Shown here: in pieces, positions 63,563-64,000 of the stretch
Layout: each line of letters begins with the position of its first letter
Numbering within the stretch: position 1 is the first letter of the stretch
Assembly: GCA_905235085.1 (NCBI GenBank)
Contig: CAJOKD010000002.1
Location: 1-64,000, forward strand
Source: an uncultured Bacteroidales bacterium
GTDB lineage: Bacteria; Bacteroidota; Bacteroidia; Bacteroidales; UBA932
DNA: 64,000 nucleotides
Direction of reading: 5' to 3'
The notes under the pieces: model-generated
Seen by the model: only the letters and a program-made list of their open reading frames with translations
What the model was told of the DNA's origin: nothing
Databases searched by the model: none
Made by a program: the position numbers and the translations under genes

Positions 63563-64000
63563 ATGAAAAGAATATTATCATACGTTTTGACAGCGGTCGT
63601 GACCTCGATGTCCCTCGTCTCCTGCCTGTACCAGGAGGAAGACCTCTTCGAGAAGTCTTCTTCCCTTAGAATGGCTGAGACCCTGGTCGACATCCAGAAA
63701 GTGCTGACCGGTTCCAGCCAGGGATGGGTTATGTATTACTATCCGAACGGCGGCGCTGGTTTCAATGCCGGCACCCAGGGCATCGGAGGCTATGTCCTTA
63801 CGATGACCTTTACCGATTCCCAGGTCACGGCTTGGAATGAAAAGCTTACCGGTTCCGACACATCCCTCTATAAGTTGACTAACGATGACGGTCCCGTCCT
63901 TGCTTTCGACTCGTTCAACACCAGCCTGCACTATTTCGCCACTCCTTCCGGATCAAGCAATAATCTTTACGGAGAGACCGGCAATTACCAGGCGTACAAG
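63563..64000 (+). CDS. DUF4302-type lipoprotein (partial, cut by window end)
   Basis: The ATG at 63563 lies 12 bases after the metallopeptidase stop. The first 146 residues are in the window: lipoprotein signal (YVLTAVVTSMSLVSC), then LFEKSSSLRMAETLVDIQKV, TGSSQGWVMYYYPNGG and a beta-rich stretch. This matches DUF4302 proteins, which follow SusC/SusD/zinc-metallopeptidase genes in Bacteroidetes. The frame is open to the window end. Function unknown; probable surface accessory of the transporter. Confidence 0.8.
   Translation, partial: MKRILSYVLTAVVTSMSLVSCLYQEEDLFEKSSSLRMAETLVDIQKVLTGSSQGWVMYYYPNGGAGFNAGTQGIGGYVLTMTFTDSQVTAWNEKLTGSDTSLYKLTNDDGPVLAFDSFNTSLHYFATPSGSSNNLYGETGNYQAYK

Overview
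The window comes from a Bacteroidales genome with moderately high GC (I judge about 50-55%). Evidence for this is two SusC/SusD pairs, many Cys-anchored lipoproteins, Bacteroidetes-type promoters (TTG, about 20 nt, TAnnTTTG), BtuB followed by a BtuG-like beta-propeller, C69 and aminopeptidase P peptidases, a GH97 enzyme and DUF4302. Species cannot be resolved; an uncultured gut or rumen lineage is plausible. No rRNA, CRISPR array or prophage structural genes were seen.

Layout. 1-2.1 kb is a graveyard of mobile DNA: a broken DUF3987 gene, a small HTH gene, a truncated RHS-family start on the minus strand and the tail of an IS3-type transposase. 2.2-5.0 kb holds a YtxH/holin-X/small-protein envelope operon and an aminopeptidase P. 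5.1-8.4 kb is a cobalamin-riboswitch-controlled btuB plus BtuG-like lipoprotein. 8.4-10.0 kb (minus) is a stand-alone trpB preceded by what reads as a complete tryptophan attenuator: a 16-residue leader peptide with tandem Trp codons and alternative 1:2, 2:3 and 3:4 hairpins. 10.0-11.8 kb holds an orphan sdhC, a frameshifted alpha/beta hydrolase and two tRNAs (CAU and Gln-CUG). 11.9-14.8 kb has gpsA, a broken FAD oxidoreductase and an intact Tat-exported FAD oxidoreductase.

14.9-29.2 kb is a ribose/nucleoside-type scavenging locus: LacI regulator with two matching palindromic operators, SusC, SusD, a BACON/FISUMP lipoprotein, two related beta-propeller lipoproteins flanking an exported nucleoside hydrolase, a CotH-kinase-like lipoprotein, ribokinase and a sodium:solute symporter. 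The gene content resembles the Bacteroides rus (ribose utilization) loci but with extra, unassigned surface proteins.

29.2-43 kb is core metabolism and export: ispF, a dicarboxylate/amino-acid symporter, a MetX-like acyltransferase, a C69 peptidase, a five-gene MacAB-TolC-like efflux operon, a histidine phosphatase, queH and ispE. 43-52 kb has a GDPD lipoprotein, a suf operon (sufB-pnuC-sufC-short sufD) interrupted by a pnuC gene, and a shikimate cluster (aroC convergent to an aroD-aroA fusion and aroB). 52-54.7 kb is an AT-richer patch with a TPR membrane regulator and an unknown secreted protein. 54.8-64 kb has a PPC-domain gene, a SusB-like GH97 glucosidase with a frameshifted tail, and a second SusC/SusD operon with a zinc metallopeptidase and a DUF4302 lipoprotein cut by the window end. 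A hairpin-bearing intergenic repeat occurs twice (30.0 and 54.7 kb).
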